Shown piece after piece: positions 36,780 to 45,690 of a stretch of DNA of 64,000 nucleotides. The notes under the pieces are model-generated. The model had not been told where the DNA came from, ran no database searches, and saw nothing but the letters and a program-made list of their open reading frames with translations. Origin of the DNA: Furfurilactobacillus curtus (GTDB taxonomy: Bacteria > Bacillota > Bacilli > Lactobacillales > Lactobacillaceae); assembly GCF_045862785.1 (NCBI RefSeq), contig NZ_BQXO01000004.1:1-64000 (forward strand), written 5' to 3'. Every line of letters starts with the position of its first letter. Position 1 is the stretch's first letter. The translations under genes and the position numbers were made by a program.

Positions 36780-37736
36780 TTAGTGCGACTCACTGCCAGG
36801 TAAATGAACGAGTGACTTGCCCCCTCGGCCGCGCACGCCATCCCAAAAACCGGCGTTATACTGGTTAAAGACAAAGTGTCGATTACCTGCAAATTTACTT
36901 TGTATAATCGTCGTCATTAACCTAGGATACCAATACGTTAAATATAACCCAGTCACAAGAGAACTCTTACCATGTCGCTTCATCGTTAACACTTTATTAC
37001 GCACATTATAGTAAGTACGCCAATCTCGCTGATATTTGGCGATCGTATCCATTGACGGAATGGCCGTCTTATGGATCACCTGCGCGTCATTAATGTTTAA
37101 CAATTTTGTGTGCTGGCGCAAGCGTAATGAATATTCAAAGTCATCCCACCAAATAAAATAATCTTTTTCTGGCAAACCTACTTTAGCAACTAAAGCGGTC
37201 GCAAACACACATCCACAAAAACTAAACCAATCAATAGTCGTTTCTGCCACGCCTTCAAACGCACTGGCCGGCAGCAATGACTTTTTCACCCAATACTCAT
37301 TAGAAACAACCCCGCGTTGATCACTTTGAATTCGACCATCTGTCAACATGACATTACCAGAAAAGGCTTGAATATCAGGATGTCTACGCTGAGCTAATGC
37401 CAGCTTTTCAAAGTAAGCCGGTTCATAAATGGCATCATCATCAGACAATGCCAACCAGCCAACGTCAGGCAATTGAGCCGCTAATCGAACTCCCTCATTA
37501 AAGCCACCAGAACCACCAATATTTTCTGGTAACCGATGAATTTCAACTAAGGGATTTTGATCGAGTCCGGCGCGATGTAACTCATCGGGCGTGCCATCAG
37601 TCGAATGATTATCAATGACGACAATCTTAACCGGCGGGATGGTTTGCTTGAGTAAGCTATTGAGTGCTTCAACTAGTAAACGTTTACGATTAAAGGTCAC
37701 CACTACGGCGGCGTAGCGCATATTGATCTCAGTCAC
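36780..37736 (-). CDS. Family 2 glycosyltransferase (GlfT-like), third of three tandem paralogues
   Basis: 318 residues. GT-A N-terminus YAAVVVTFNRKRLLVEALNS, DDDAIYEP (DxD), YFIWWDDFEYSLRLR, and a late HKTAIPSMD His-Lys motif. The GTG start at 37736 overlaps the stop codon of the preceding paralogue by four bases, so the two are coupled. Probably adds a Galf or similar residue. Confidence 0.88.
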   Translation of the reverse strand: MTEINMRYAAVVVTFNRKRLLVEALNSLLKQTIPPVKIVVIDNHSTDGTPDELHRAGLDQNPLVEIHRLPENIGGSGGFNEGVRLAAQLPDVGWLALSDDDAIYEPAYFEKLALAQRRHPDIQAFSGNVMLTDGRIQSDQRGVVSNEYWVKKSLLPASAFEGVAETTIDWFSFCGCVFATALVAKVGLPEKDYFIWWDDFEYSLRLRQHTKLLNINDAQVIHKTAIPSMDTIAKYQRDWRTYYNVRNKVLTMKRHGKSSLVTGLYLTYWYPRLMTTIIQSKFAGNRHFVFNQYNAGFWDGVRGRGGKSLVHLPGSESH

Positions 37737-38686
37737 AATGAAGCTCCCTTCGGTAAATAATGTTCATTTTTGCCTAGCTTTCCACGCAGTCCGTCACCAA
37801 ACGCCTGCCAGTAAACACGCTGAATATGGCGGCGATATCCTTTAAATCGTGGTGTCAAAGTTAATCCGTACTTAGCCGCCATCCACCCAAATAACAGCGT
37901 TCGACCGAACAATGGCGAATGCGCATGGCTAAGCACAGTGGCGACATGGTTTCTCAACCCATAATACTCTCGCCAATCTGGTTGATACTGGTTGGCGAAA
38001 TCAATCGAAGGTACTTTCGTCTTATGAATTAATTTAGCCGCGGTCACGAGTTGTATTTTGCTATGAGCACGGATGCGCAGCGAATATTCAATGTCATCAC
38101 CCCAAATAAAGAAGTCAGCGTTGGGCACGCCAATTTCCTGGATTAACGCCCGCTTAACGAAAGCTCCACAAAAAGTGAACGTGTCGATCGACACCATCGC
38201 TTGGTGATAATCTTTTTCAGGTACCGAATATGTTTTCAAGCGGTCCCAGTTCCGAATGATTTGTCGCTGATCGACTTGAATACGCCCATCTGGCAAGATT
38301 ACCTGACCAGCAAAACCAGCAACACTTGGCGTTTCATCAGCCGCTTGTAGTAAGCGTTCAAAGTAATTAGACGCAAAAATGGCATCGTCATCGGACAGCG
38401 AAACCCAATCAGTGTCAATTTTCTGTGCCAATGCAACGCCACGGGCAAAACCACCCGCACCGCCTAAATTCGACGACATTTTAATTTGTTCCACCGCCGG
38501 TTCATTGGCAAAACGACCGGAGCCTTCGAATAATGCCTCGGTCCCATCGGTTGCCGCATTATTAATCACGAGGATCTTTTGTGGCGAGACCGTTTGTTGA
38601 AGAAGGGACTCGAGTGCTTCAGTTAATAGCTCACGTCGATTGTAAGTCACGACCACCGCCACATAGCGCTGTTTTCCTTTACTCAT
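37733..38686 (-). CDS. Family 2 glycosyltransferase (GlfT-like), second of three tandem paralogues
   Basis: 317 residues. YVAVVVTYNRRELLTEALES, DDDAIFASNYF (DxD), FFIWGDDIEYSLRIR and HKTKVPSID. Closest in the window to the protein at 36780-37736. ATG after AGGACG. Product sugar not determinable. Confidence 0.88.
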   Translation of the reverse strand: MSKGKQRYVAVVVTYNRRELLTEALESLLQQTVSPQKILVINNAATDGTEALFEGSGRFANEPAVEQIKMSSNLGGAGGFARGVALAQKIDTDWVSLSDDDAIFASNYFERLLQAADETPSVAGFAGQVILPDGRIQVDQRQIIRNWDRLKTYSVPEKDYHQAMVSIDTFTFCGAFVKRALIQEIGVPNADFFIWGDDIEYSLRIRAHSKIQLVTAAKLIHKTKVPSIDFANQYQPDWREYYGLRNHVATVLSHAHSPLFGRTLLFGWMAAKYGLTLTPRFKGYRRHIQRVYWQAFGDGLRGKLGKNEHYLPKGASL

Positions 38687-38705
38687 CAGAAGTTCGTCCT
38701 ATCAT

Positions 38706-39629
38706 TCAATAATTTTTGCCCGGTAAAAATGCCTCATTGCGGCCTAATCGATTACGATAACCGTCAACATATCCGTTAATATAAGCCTTAGTCAAATAAC
38801 GTGCCACTTTACGACGGGCGGGAACGACTAACATAGCGGTCAACTTTCGAATCATAACGTAAACTAAATATAAGTGAGCGATCGCCATATTGGTCGAGTG
38901 TTTTTTGGTCATTGCAACACGGTTACGGGTCACATAATACTCTTTCCACGGGGAAATTTTGTGGCCTTCATCGGTCGTCTTATGCGTGATTAATGCATCT
39001 GAAACATTATAAAACTTAGTCAGTTTCTGGGCGCGCAAAGCATATTCAAAATCGTCAAACCGGATAAAATAGTCCTTCTCCGGCATGCCAATTTGATCAA
39101 TTAAATTGCGGCGTAATACAACCCCGCAAAAGGAAAAAATGTCACATTCAAAATTATGCTCGTACTCTGCATCCGCTACTGGTTTAACGGACAATGTGGC
39201 CGTGTTCATCAACCGCTCACGATGTGGATGATCGATCGGTCCACTGGCAAGTCGGACGGTTCCCGTCAGTACTCGATAATTAGGATATCGCTTAGCAGCC
39301 TGTGACAATTTCGTAAAATAATCTGGCGCAAAAATGGCATCATCGTCAGCCAAACAGATCCAATCCGCCGCATACGTTTTCGCCCGTGCCAGTCCCTGAT
39401 AGAAGCCAGCCGAACCGCCAACGTTTTCTGGCAAGCGTAAATAATCAACTTTTTCGTTGTCACCAAACTCACTCGTCATTGCTTGATCCGTCCCATCAGT
39501 CGAACAGTTGTCAACGACCACGATTTTTTGAGCCGGCGTTGTTTGGGCTAACATGCTATGGATGGCTTCAATGAGTAAAGGCTTTCGATTGTAGGTAACA
39601 ATAACGCTAACGTACTTGATAGGTTTCAC
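38706..39629 (-). CDS. Family 2 glycosyltransferase (GlfT-like), first of three tandem paralogues
   Basis: About 304-307 residues. YVSVIVTYNRKPLLIEAIHS, DDDAIFAPDYF (DxD), YFIRFDDFEYALRAQ, HKTTDEGHK. The start is uncertain: GTG at 39629 follows the upstream stop by one base but has only a weak ribosome site, whereas an excellent GAGGTGA at 39630-39624 sits five bases ahead of an in-frame ATC at 39620. The upstream gene ends with the TGA at 39633-39631, whose last two bases lead into that same sequence. Confidence 0.86.
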   Translation of the reverse strand: MKPIKYVSVIVTYNRKPLLIEAIHSMLAQTTPAQKIVVVDNCSTDGTDQAMTSEFGDNEKVDYLRLPENVGGSAGFYQGLARAKTYAADWICLADDDAIFAPDYFTKLSQAAKRYPNYRVLTGTVRLASGPIDHPHRERLMNTATLSVKPVADAEYEHNFECDIFSFCGVVLRRNLIDQIGMPEKDYFIRFDDFEYALRAQKLTKFYNVSDALITHKTTDEGHKISPWKEYYVTRNRVAMTKKHSTNMAIAHLYLVYVMIRKLTAMLVVPARRKVARYLTKAYINGYVDGYRNRLGRNEAFLPGKNY

Positions 39630-39630
39630 C

Positions 39631-40395
39631 TCATTTTATCTTCGGAAAGAATTTGCGTTGCAGAAACTTGCCTCCTTTGATAAACCAATTTTGATGTTCC
39701 ATGAAGACGAAGTTGACTTCATGATAGTTTAACTGATTGGCCTCAATCCAGACATCCAATAGACGTTCACTGACAAAGCCGTAAACACGGCTGTTATAGG
39801 CATCATATTGGCTAATATCAGTCCGTTTTTCAAGCTCAAACAGAATGGCAAATAACCACTCACAGTATTGGTTAAACAATGGTCGTTTCATGATGAACAT
39901 ATTAAACATGTGTGCTGAACGTTTCGCCATAACATCATCAAAAGCTGTCAAATACGAGGGTGTCTGTTCCCCAATAATCTTACGCGCCTCATCCAAGGGT
40001 TGCTGGGGATGTGCATGAACGTAATGACTATAATTCGTTTCGATATAATAACGACGTTTTTTCGGTAAGATTAAATCAGCTGTTTGAAATAAGCTGTCAA
40101 TTTGAGCGCGAGTTAAGATCGTGGTTAGTGTCTTTTGATGATGCACACTTAGATATCGCCGATAATGATCCAGCCCCACAGCGTCAGCGTCAAGGTTCTT
40201 CCACGCCCAATATAAAGCCGTCAATTCATTATACGTCGAATTTTTGAGGGAAATGTTATCCCCTGTATTATCCCCTTGAAAGCTCTGATTGACATCTGGG
40301 TGTAAGGCTTTGCCAACAAATATTGGTAAATACAATGATCGATCAGCCGGCATTTCATAATTCTTATGTGTTGCAACTAACACTTTTGTATCCAT
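39631..40395 (-). CDS. DUF4422 glycosyltransferase
   Basis: 254 residues; DUF4422 proteins are polysaccharide-locus glycosyltransferases. Motifs: VLVATHKNYEMP at the N-terminus, NISLKNSTYNELTALYWAWKN, and VGLDHYRRYLS, all typical. A short basic C-terminus (FLQRKFFPKIK). Starts directly after the Wzy gene (adjacent bases), with AAGGAG inside the end of that gene. Confidence 0.9.
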   Translation of the reverse strand: MDTKVLVATHKNYEMPADRSLYLPIFVGKALHPDVNQSFQGDNTGDNISLKNSTYNELTALYWAWKNLDADAVGLDHYRRYLSVHHQKTLTTILTRAQIDSLFQTADLILPKKRRYYIETNYSHYVHAHPQQPLDEARKIIGEQTPSYLTAFDDVMAKRSAHMFNMFIMKRPLFNQYCEWLFAILFELEKRTDISQYDAYNSRVYGFVSERLLDVWIEANQLNYHEVNFVFMEHQNWFIKGGKFLQRKFFPKIK

Positions 40396-41781
40396 TTACA
40401 CAGATTGCTCCTTTTGGACGGCGGTATTTGCCATGGTAATAACGGCCACGTAGAAGAAGAAAGAAATCGTCATATAGTAATCGTTCCAAGAAAAAACTAA
40501 AACTGATAAAAGCAAATACATCCACAGAAAGATTTCAAACGCATCAATGAGCGTGAGATACATTGCCTTATTCGGCATGGTTGAAGCTCGTAGCTGAGGC
40601 TTAAGTTTTATACCTAAACGAACCCGTTTCCAAATATAATACAAAATCGGACCGACAATGATTAGCCCATATTGGGCCAGCCAGGCCCCCCAGTTACTCA
40701 ACACTGGATACTGTTGTTTCATATAAACAAACAAATATTCTGGATTATTTCGTGTCGCCCGCGGCACAAATTCCATTAGGTAGTTTCCAGTCCAATTATT
40801 GCCGACGCCAATAACTGGGTGATGCAAAAACGTGATCAATAAACCAATCGTGCCGCCTAAGCGATTATCGGTACCACCCTTTTGAAAAATATACTGGTTA
40901 AGCAGTGTTTGAAATGCATCTACATTCTCGAACGCTAATATGATTAAGACACTCACAACGATAGCTAGTAGATAATAAAACACTTTGTGCCCAGTGTCTG
41001 ATTTCCAAAATAGCGCGATCAGTGCCAGACCGATAACCAGAAAACCGGTCGAAGTTCGCGCCAAAGCTAGGACGATAAATAACCAGATCATAAAACCGAT
41101 GTAAATCCAACGATGGTGATGTTGACTATTCGTAAAAAAATCATAGTGATTGACTAAGGCGGCAATGATTGGCGGAAGAAAAACGCAACCGATTAGAGCG
41201 GCCAAATAACCAGCCTCTGCTTCAAATCCATTTACCCGATGCATGGTGACGGCATAACTACCTAAATCGTACCAATCCCGTTGGTACCAATGTTTTTCAA
41301 ATAGACCGGCTACAAAATTAACCCAGTCATGCATATAAGGTCCGACTGTCGCAATGATTTGGGGCAACAGAACCAACAAACTGTAAACAAAAAGCCCCAC
41401 GATTAGGCCACGCATAAATCGCAAAATGTCTTGATCAGTCAAAATCAGTACTTTAACGACGAACCAAGCCAACACGATGCTAACTGCCACTAAAAAAATA
41501 TCTAAAATTCCGTGAATCAAGCCTGCATTTTGTGTTGACGTGCCAAAACGTCTGAAGCTAAGAAACATGGCCACACATTGAGAGGCTAGGGCTAGTAAAA
41601 CAAAAAAAAGGCCCTTTTTGGTGATTAACGGGTCTACTAGTGTCGCTGATAAGTCATTTCGATATAATCCGACCCCAACGAATAATAAATAAAGTACAAA
41701 TGGAAGGCCGGCTGTTGTCACTGGGACCGCATAGGTGAATGTCCGAACAAACAAACTAATTGGAATTAGTAAACTTGACAT
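40396..41781 (-). CDS. Polysaccharide polymerase, Wzy-like membrane protein
   Basis: 461 residues with about twelve helices and a large outside loop (about residues 295-370) containing GGTDNRLGGTIGLLITFLHHP and GVGNNWTGNYLMEF, as in O-antigen-ligase/Wzy-type polymerases. Predicted to link lipid-bound repeat units outside the membrane. Assignment rests on topology and locus position, as Wzy proteins share little sequence. The start is the ATG at 41781 after GAAGGGG. Confidence 0.8.
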   Translation of the reverse strand: MSSLLIPISLFVRTFTYAVPVTTAGLPFVLYLLFVGVGLYRNDLSATLVDPLITKKGLFFVLLALASQCVAMFLSFRRFGTSTQNAGLIHGILDIFLVAVSIVLAWFVVKVLILTDQDILRFMRGLIVGLFVYSLLVLLPQIIATVGPYMHDWVNFVAGLFEKHWYQRDWYDLGSYAVTMHRVNGFEAEAGYLAALIGCVFLPPIIAALVNHYDFFTNSQHHHRWIYIGFMIWLFIVLALARTSTGFLVIGLALIALFWKSDTGHKVFYYLLAIVVSVLIILAFENVDAFQTLLNQYIFQKGGTDNRLGGTIGLLITFLHHPVIGVGNNWTGNYLMEFVPRATRNNPEYLFVYMKQQYPVLSNWGAWLAQYGLIIVGPILYYIWKRVRLGIKLKPQLRASTMPNKAMYLTLIDAFEIFLWMYLLLSVLVFSWNDYYMTISFFFYVAVITMANTAVQKEQSV

Positions 41782-41808
41782 ACCCAATGCCCCTTCCCCA
41801 TTTTGTAG

Positions 41809-42441
41809 CTATGCGTCACGATGACCACCTCTGAAAATATCCCAGGTGAAAACCATTAGACCGGTAATAATGATGCCAACTGCAGCCGCAAAAATCGTCA
41901 CTTTTTTAACACTTGGCGTAGTTTCAGAGGACACGCCATTGCGTTTTGCAGTCGCCAACAAACGTACTCTAGTCCCTAAGCCACTATCGTGTGCCAAATT
42001 TTTGCGGGTAACTTTTGCTGTTGTATCGGTGATCGCAATCGCTAACTTCTTGCTCTTAGCTGAGCCAGAGATACGCAACCAAGCGGCTCCTGGCCGCGTC
42101 GTAACTTTAATCTGATCTGGTAAAGATTCTTGATCATAGGTGTAGTCAGAACGATGCTTTAACTGAGCGTTTACTCGATCTGTAATCACTGGATCTGTGA
42201 CGACATTGGCATATGTATTCGCTAACGCAATATTGGCTTGTACCTGATCAAAAGTACGGCCTCCAGCCAAAGCTGTGGGCGTTAAAATTAAGCTACAATT
42301 GGCCGTATAGGTCGTTGAAGTTTTATGTCGAGCATAAAAATAACCACCTGCACCGAACACCAAAGCGCCGATTGCAATTACCAAAATATTGACGACAAAA
42401 ATCCGCCAGAGCTGCTTAAGCGAAACGGAACCGTTTAACAT
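41809..42441 (-). CDS. Wzz / CpsC-type chain-length protein
   Basis: 210 residues: helix near residues 13-33, outside Wzz domain (TTYTANCSLILTPTALAGG, then coiled region), and a second helix at about 178-200. CpsC-type proteins normally activate a tyrosine kinase (CpsD); no kinase is present nearby. ATG after GGAGGAG. Second gene of the operon. Confidence 0.85.
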   Translation of the reverse strand: MLNGSVSLKQLWRIFVVNILVIAIGALVFGAGGYFYARHKTSTTYTANCSLILTPTALAGGRTFDQVQANIALANTYANVVTDPVITDRVNAQLKHRSDYTYDQESLPDQIKVTTRPGAAWLRISGSAKSKKLAIAITDTTAKVTRKNLAHDSGLGTRVRLLATAKRNGVSSETTPSVKKVTIFAAAVGIIITGLMVFTWDIFRGGHRDA

Positions 42442-42462
42442 GACTCTCCTCCAAAATACCGT

Positions 42463-43113
42463 TTAATACGCACCTTCGGATGTAAAAATCCGAAAGATGT
42501 TTTTAATTAAAATCGTGAAATCAAACCATAATGAGGCCTCATCCACGTAACGAAGTTCAATTTCACAACGCTCAGGATACCCAATGTTGCTACGCCCACT
42601 TGCCTGCCAGAGCCCCATTGCACCAGGTTTTACTGATAGCAATTTATCAACTTGGTCGCCGTACTCTTTAAGTTCTTCTCTAACAACGGGACGCGGTCCG
42701 ATCAAACTCATATCCCCGCGTAAAATATTCACAAACTGCGGCAATTCATCGATTGACGTTTTCCGTAGCAATCGACCAAATGCGGTAATCCGTGGATCTT
42801 GCTTAGGTTCAAGTTTATAGTTATTAGCAACGTATTTCGCATATAATTTTGGATCGCTCTTTAGCTTTTCATCAGCATTTACGACCATTGACCTAAATTT
42901 TAAAATATAAAAGTCTCTGCCAGCCAAGCCAACCCGCTTTTGGCGAAAAATAACCGGACCTTTATTAACCCCAAATTGATAGGTTAAGTAAACCACCAGA
43001 AAGACTGGACTGAGAATAATTAGGGCAATGAGCGACAAAATGACATCAAAAAGTCGTTTAAAGAACAAATACCCCATTGATTTTTTTTGCATGTGAACCC
43101 GATCTATTTCCAT
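42463..43113 (-). CDS. Undecaprenyl-phosphate sugar phosphotransferase (priming transferase)
   Basis: 216 residues. Starts repeat-unit synthesis by moving sugar-1-phosphate from a UDP-sugar to undecaprenyl phosphate. One N-terminal helix (FDVILSLIALIILSPVFLVVY), then FRQKRVGLAGRDF, ILKFRSM, RKTSIDELPQFVNILRGD and SLIGPRPV, all hallmarks of the bacterial sugar transferase family. It lacks the large multi-helix N-terminal half of WbaP-type enzymes. ATG at 43113 with a modest TTGGAA site; the frame extends to 43275 but that part crosses the promoter. First gene of the operon. Confidence 0.9.
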   Translation of the reverse strand: MEIDRVHMQKKSMGYLFFKRLFDVILSLIALIILSPVFLVVYLTYQFGVNKGPVIFRQKRVGLAGRDFYILKFRSMVVNADEKLKSDPKLYAKYVANNYKLEPKQDPRITAFGRLLRKTSIDELPQFVNILRGDMSLIGPRPVVREELKEYGDQVDKLLSVKPGAMGLWQASGRSNIGYPERCEIELRYVDEASLWFDFTILIKNIFRIFTSEGAY

Positions 43114-43159
43114 ATTTTTTCCAAGATTTACTAAACTTAGTTTAATTGACACAAATGTT

Positions 43160-43188
43160 AGCATATCATGAAAGATATTAGTGAACAA
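43160..43188 (-). promoter_or_regulatory. Promoter of the polysaccharide operon
   Basis: Minus-strand -35 TTGTTC (43188-43183), 17-base spacer, -10 TATGCT (43165-43160). It predicts a 40-base leader before the priming transferase ATG. Confidence 0.55.
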
Positions 43189-43405
43189 GAACCGGACAGC
43201 ATCGCATATTTCGTTGGCAGCTGAACGGTTGTGTTTAACCCTGACATCTGGCATGATGAACAACGTTATTCTCACTAGTAATCAATCATCGGCAATAGTT
43301 TATCAAAAAAAGAGTCGTTAGATAATGTAGCTTGTGACTTATTAAGCACATTTTAACACTTAACTTTTGTGAACTACTGTCCTATTTAGAAAGGATGGAC
43401 AAAAG

Positions 43406-44836
43406 TTGAAAGCTCTGAAGAACTTTTTTTATAATGCCTCCTACCAACTTTTGATTTTGCTCATCCCTTTAATTACCCAGCCTTACATTTCAAGGGTTCT
43501 ACAGCCGGTTGGAAACGGGATTTATACCAATACATATAACACCATGCAATACTTTATCTTGATTGGTGATCTCGGTATTTCCGTCTATGCCAATCGAGAA
43601 ATTGCTTATCATCGCGATAGTCCACTCGATCGTTCCAAAATTTTTTGGGAAATTGAATTGTTACAAATTCTCACAACTTCTTGTGCTGCTATCTGCTTCT
43701 TCATCTTTGTTGCCGTTGACCGCCACAACTTCAATATTCAGCTCATTCAGCTTTTTTGGTTAGTTGCTGCTGGAATTGACATTTCTTGGTATTTCATGGC
43801 TCTTGAAGACTTTGGCAAAACTGTCATTCGCAACACAATCGTTAAATTAGCATCAGTTTCGCTAATTTTTATCTTCGTGAAGTCGCCCGACGACCTCTGG
43901 AAATATGCCGTTATCCAAGGTGCTGCTCAATTACTTGGCGCTTTGACACTATGGCCTTATTTACGGGAAACAATCGTCCCTGTTCAATGGTCAAAACTAA
44001 ATGTTTTCCGTCATTTTAAACCCTCATTAGTCCTGTTCGTACCAAACATCGCCATTCAGGTTTACTCCGTTATCAACAAATCAATGTTAAAACACTTTGA
44101 CTCATTTTCAGCGCTGTCGTTCTTTACGTTTGGTGATAACCTGGTTAAAACGGTATTGGCCATCGTCACTGCCACTGGTGCTGTCATGTTGCCACGGATC
44201 GCCAGTCGGTTCGCCCGCGGTGATTTAAAGGCCGTTCATGAGAGCCTTTATCGAAACATGAATTTTGTCGCTTCCATTTCATTTCCCTTAATGTTTGGCC
44301 TAGCAGCAATGGGTGAACGGTTTGCGCCAAAATTTTTTGGCTCACAATATCTCATCTCTGGGCAGGTCATCTTTGCTGAAGCGCCGATTATCGTCTTAAT
44401 TGCTTGGAGTACCGTCATTGGCCGTCAGTATCTGATGCCAGTTCAAAGAATGCGTGAGTACACAACTTCAGTAACCATCGGTGCTGTGGTCAATGTTCTC
44501 GCTAACATTCCCTTAATCCTTAACTTCGGTGCCGTGGGTGCGGCGATTGCAACTGTTATTGCCGAGGCCGCTGTCACCATTTACCAAGTTTGGACCGTTC
44601 AGGATTCACTAGAATTACGCCGCATGTTTCAAGGACAGTGGAAATATTTGTTCAGCGGAGCAATTATGTTTTTCATCGTCCGAAAGTTAACTAATTATTG
44701 GTCGATGTCAATCTTACACATTATTATCGATGTCGCGGTTGGGGGGGCTGTGTATGTCATCTGTATTTTACTCGTGCGTGCACAAATCATTGACGAAGTT
44801 CGTCGTGTCGTCCGTAGTCGCTTCAACCACAATTAA
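43406..44836 (+). CDS. Polysaccharide repeat-unit flippase, Wzx-like
   Basis: 476 residues with about 14 helices of the MOP/MATE superfamily polysaccharide transporter family; N-terminus LIPLITQPYISRVLQPVGNGIYTNTYN pattern typical of Wzx. Moves lipid-linked repeat units to the outer face for the Wzy-like polymerase. Divergent from the operon that makes them. The start is the TTG at 43406 after AAAGGATGG. Confidence 0.9.
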   Translation: MKALKNFFYNASYQLLILLIPLITQPYISRVLQPVGNGIYTNTYNTMQYFILIGDLGISVYANREIAYHRDSPLDRSKIFWEIELLQILTTSCAAICFFIFVAVDRHNFNIQLIQLFWLVAAGIDISWYFMALEDFGKTVIRNTIVKLASVSLIFIFVKSPDDLWKYAVIQGAAQLLGALTLWPYLRETIVPVQWSKLNVFRHFKPSLVLFVPNIAIQVYSVINKSMLKHFDSFSALSFFTFGDNLVKTVLAIVTATGAVMLPRIASRFARGDLKAVHESLYRNMNFVASISFPLMFGLAAMGERFAPKFFGSQYLISGQVIFAEAPIIVLIAWSTVIGRQYLMPVQRMREYTTSVTIGAVVNVLANIPLILNFGAVGAAIATVIAEAAVTIYQVWTVQDSLELRRMFQGQWKYLFSGAIMFFIVRKLTNYWSMSILHIIIDVAVGGAVYVICILLVRAQIIDEVRRVVRSRFNHN

Positions 44837-44853
44837 TTTTTGGAGGAATTGAA

Positions 44854-45309
44854 ATGACAACTGCTAATGTCGTTTATGCAACCATCACTGGGAATAATCA
44901 GGATGTCGCTGATATTGTTACTGAAGCTTTGGAAGACCTAGATGTTACGGTAACCGAATCAGAAATTTCGCAAACTGATGTAACAGATCTAACTGACAAT
45001 GACATCATTGTCATTGTTCCCTACACCTATGATGAGGGTGCACTGCCAGAGGAAGGTCTAGACTTCTTCGATGATCTAGCCGATATTGATTTAACTGGAA
45101 AAATTTTTGGGGTCACTGGCTCTGGTGATGTCTTTTACGGTGATGACTATGGCACTGCTGTTGATCGTTTTGATGAACGTCTCGCTAGCACCGGTGCCAC
45201 CCGCGGCGTAGCTAAACTAAAAATTAACTTATCGCCCGACGAAGACGATATCAGTCAACTTGATCAATTTGCTCAGTCACTTGTTGCGGCCTTACCGCAG
45301 CATGATTAA
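44854..45309 (+). CDS. Flavodoxin
   Basis: 151-residue FMN-binding electron carrier. FMN phosphate loop YATITGNNQDVAD (TxTGNN), VIVPYTYDEGALPEEGLDFF and GSGDVFYGDDYGTAVDRFD match flavodoxins. Very acidic. ATG after TGGAGGA, 17 bases behind the flippase stop; probably co-transcribed with the small membrane protein that follows. Confidence 0.93.
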   Translation: MTTANVVYATITGNNQDVADIVTEALEDLDVTVTESEISQTDVTDLTDNDIIVIVPYTYDEGALPEEGLDFFDDLADIDLTGKIFGVTGSGDVFYGDDYGTAVDRFDERLASTGATRGVAKLKINLSPDEDDISQLDQFAQSLVAALPQHD

Positions 45310-45324
45310 TGGTGGAGGCAACCC

Positions 45325-45492
45325 ATGGGACTTATTTTTTTAATCATTGGTTTGTTGTTACTGATCGTGGCCGTTGGCGGCGTCATATATTTCGCTCATG
45401 AAAATCCCCGTGCCCATGTGAGCGGTTTAATTGTGAGCGTTACCTTATTCATTTTTGCCGTTATTTGCATTAGCCAAGCCTATTTTAAATAG
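45325..45492 (+). CDS. Small two-helix membrane protein (55 residues)
   Basis: Not recognised. Sequence MGLIFLIIGLLLLIVAVGG..., a first helix (3-22), a short loop HENPRAHVS, and a second helix (33-52). Support: GGTGGAGG ribosome site nine bases ahead of the ATG, 15 bases after flavodoxin. It is too short for many gene-calling thresholds. Function unknown. Confidence 0.75.
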   Translation: MGLIFLIIGLLLLIVAVGGVIYFAHENPRAHVSGLIVSVTLFIFAVICISQAYFK

Positions 45493-45559
45493 CAACTAAA
45501 AGGATCTGGGGCAAAACTAAAATCTAAATTTCATTTTCAAAGCTAAATAACCAAAATAC

Positions 45560-45665
45560 GGGACATAAGTCAATTGACTCCGCCTAAAGGCGAACTGCCA
45601 ACGATGAATAAACCATCATCATTGGCAGTTCGCCTTAGTGCTCGTCATTTACCGACTTATGTCCC
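45560..45665. repeat. Large two-tier intergenic hairpin
   Basis: Outer arms GGGACATAAGTC (45560-45571) / GACTTATGTCCC (45654-45665) and inner arms AAGGCGAACTGCCAA (from 45587) / TTGGCAGTTCGCCTT (to 45636). Lies between two convergent genes. No strong T run, so a terminator role is uncertain; could be a dispersed intergenic repeat. Confidence 0.7.
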
Positions 45666-45690
45666 GCTCTCTTTTGAAACCACTAAACAC

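Noticed and set aside
42463..43275. Longer 270-residue priming transferase
   Set aside because: The extra 54 codons cross the operon promoter and do not resemble the N-terminus of any sugar transferase.
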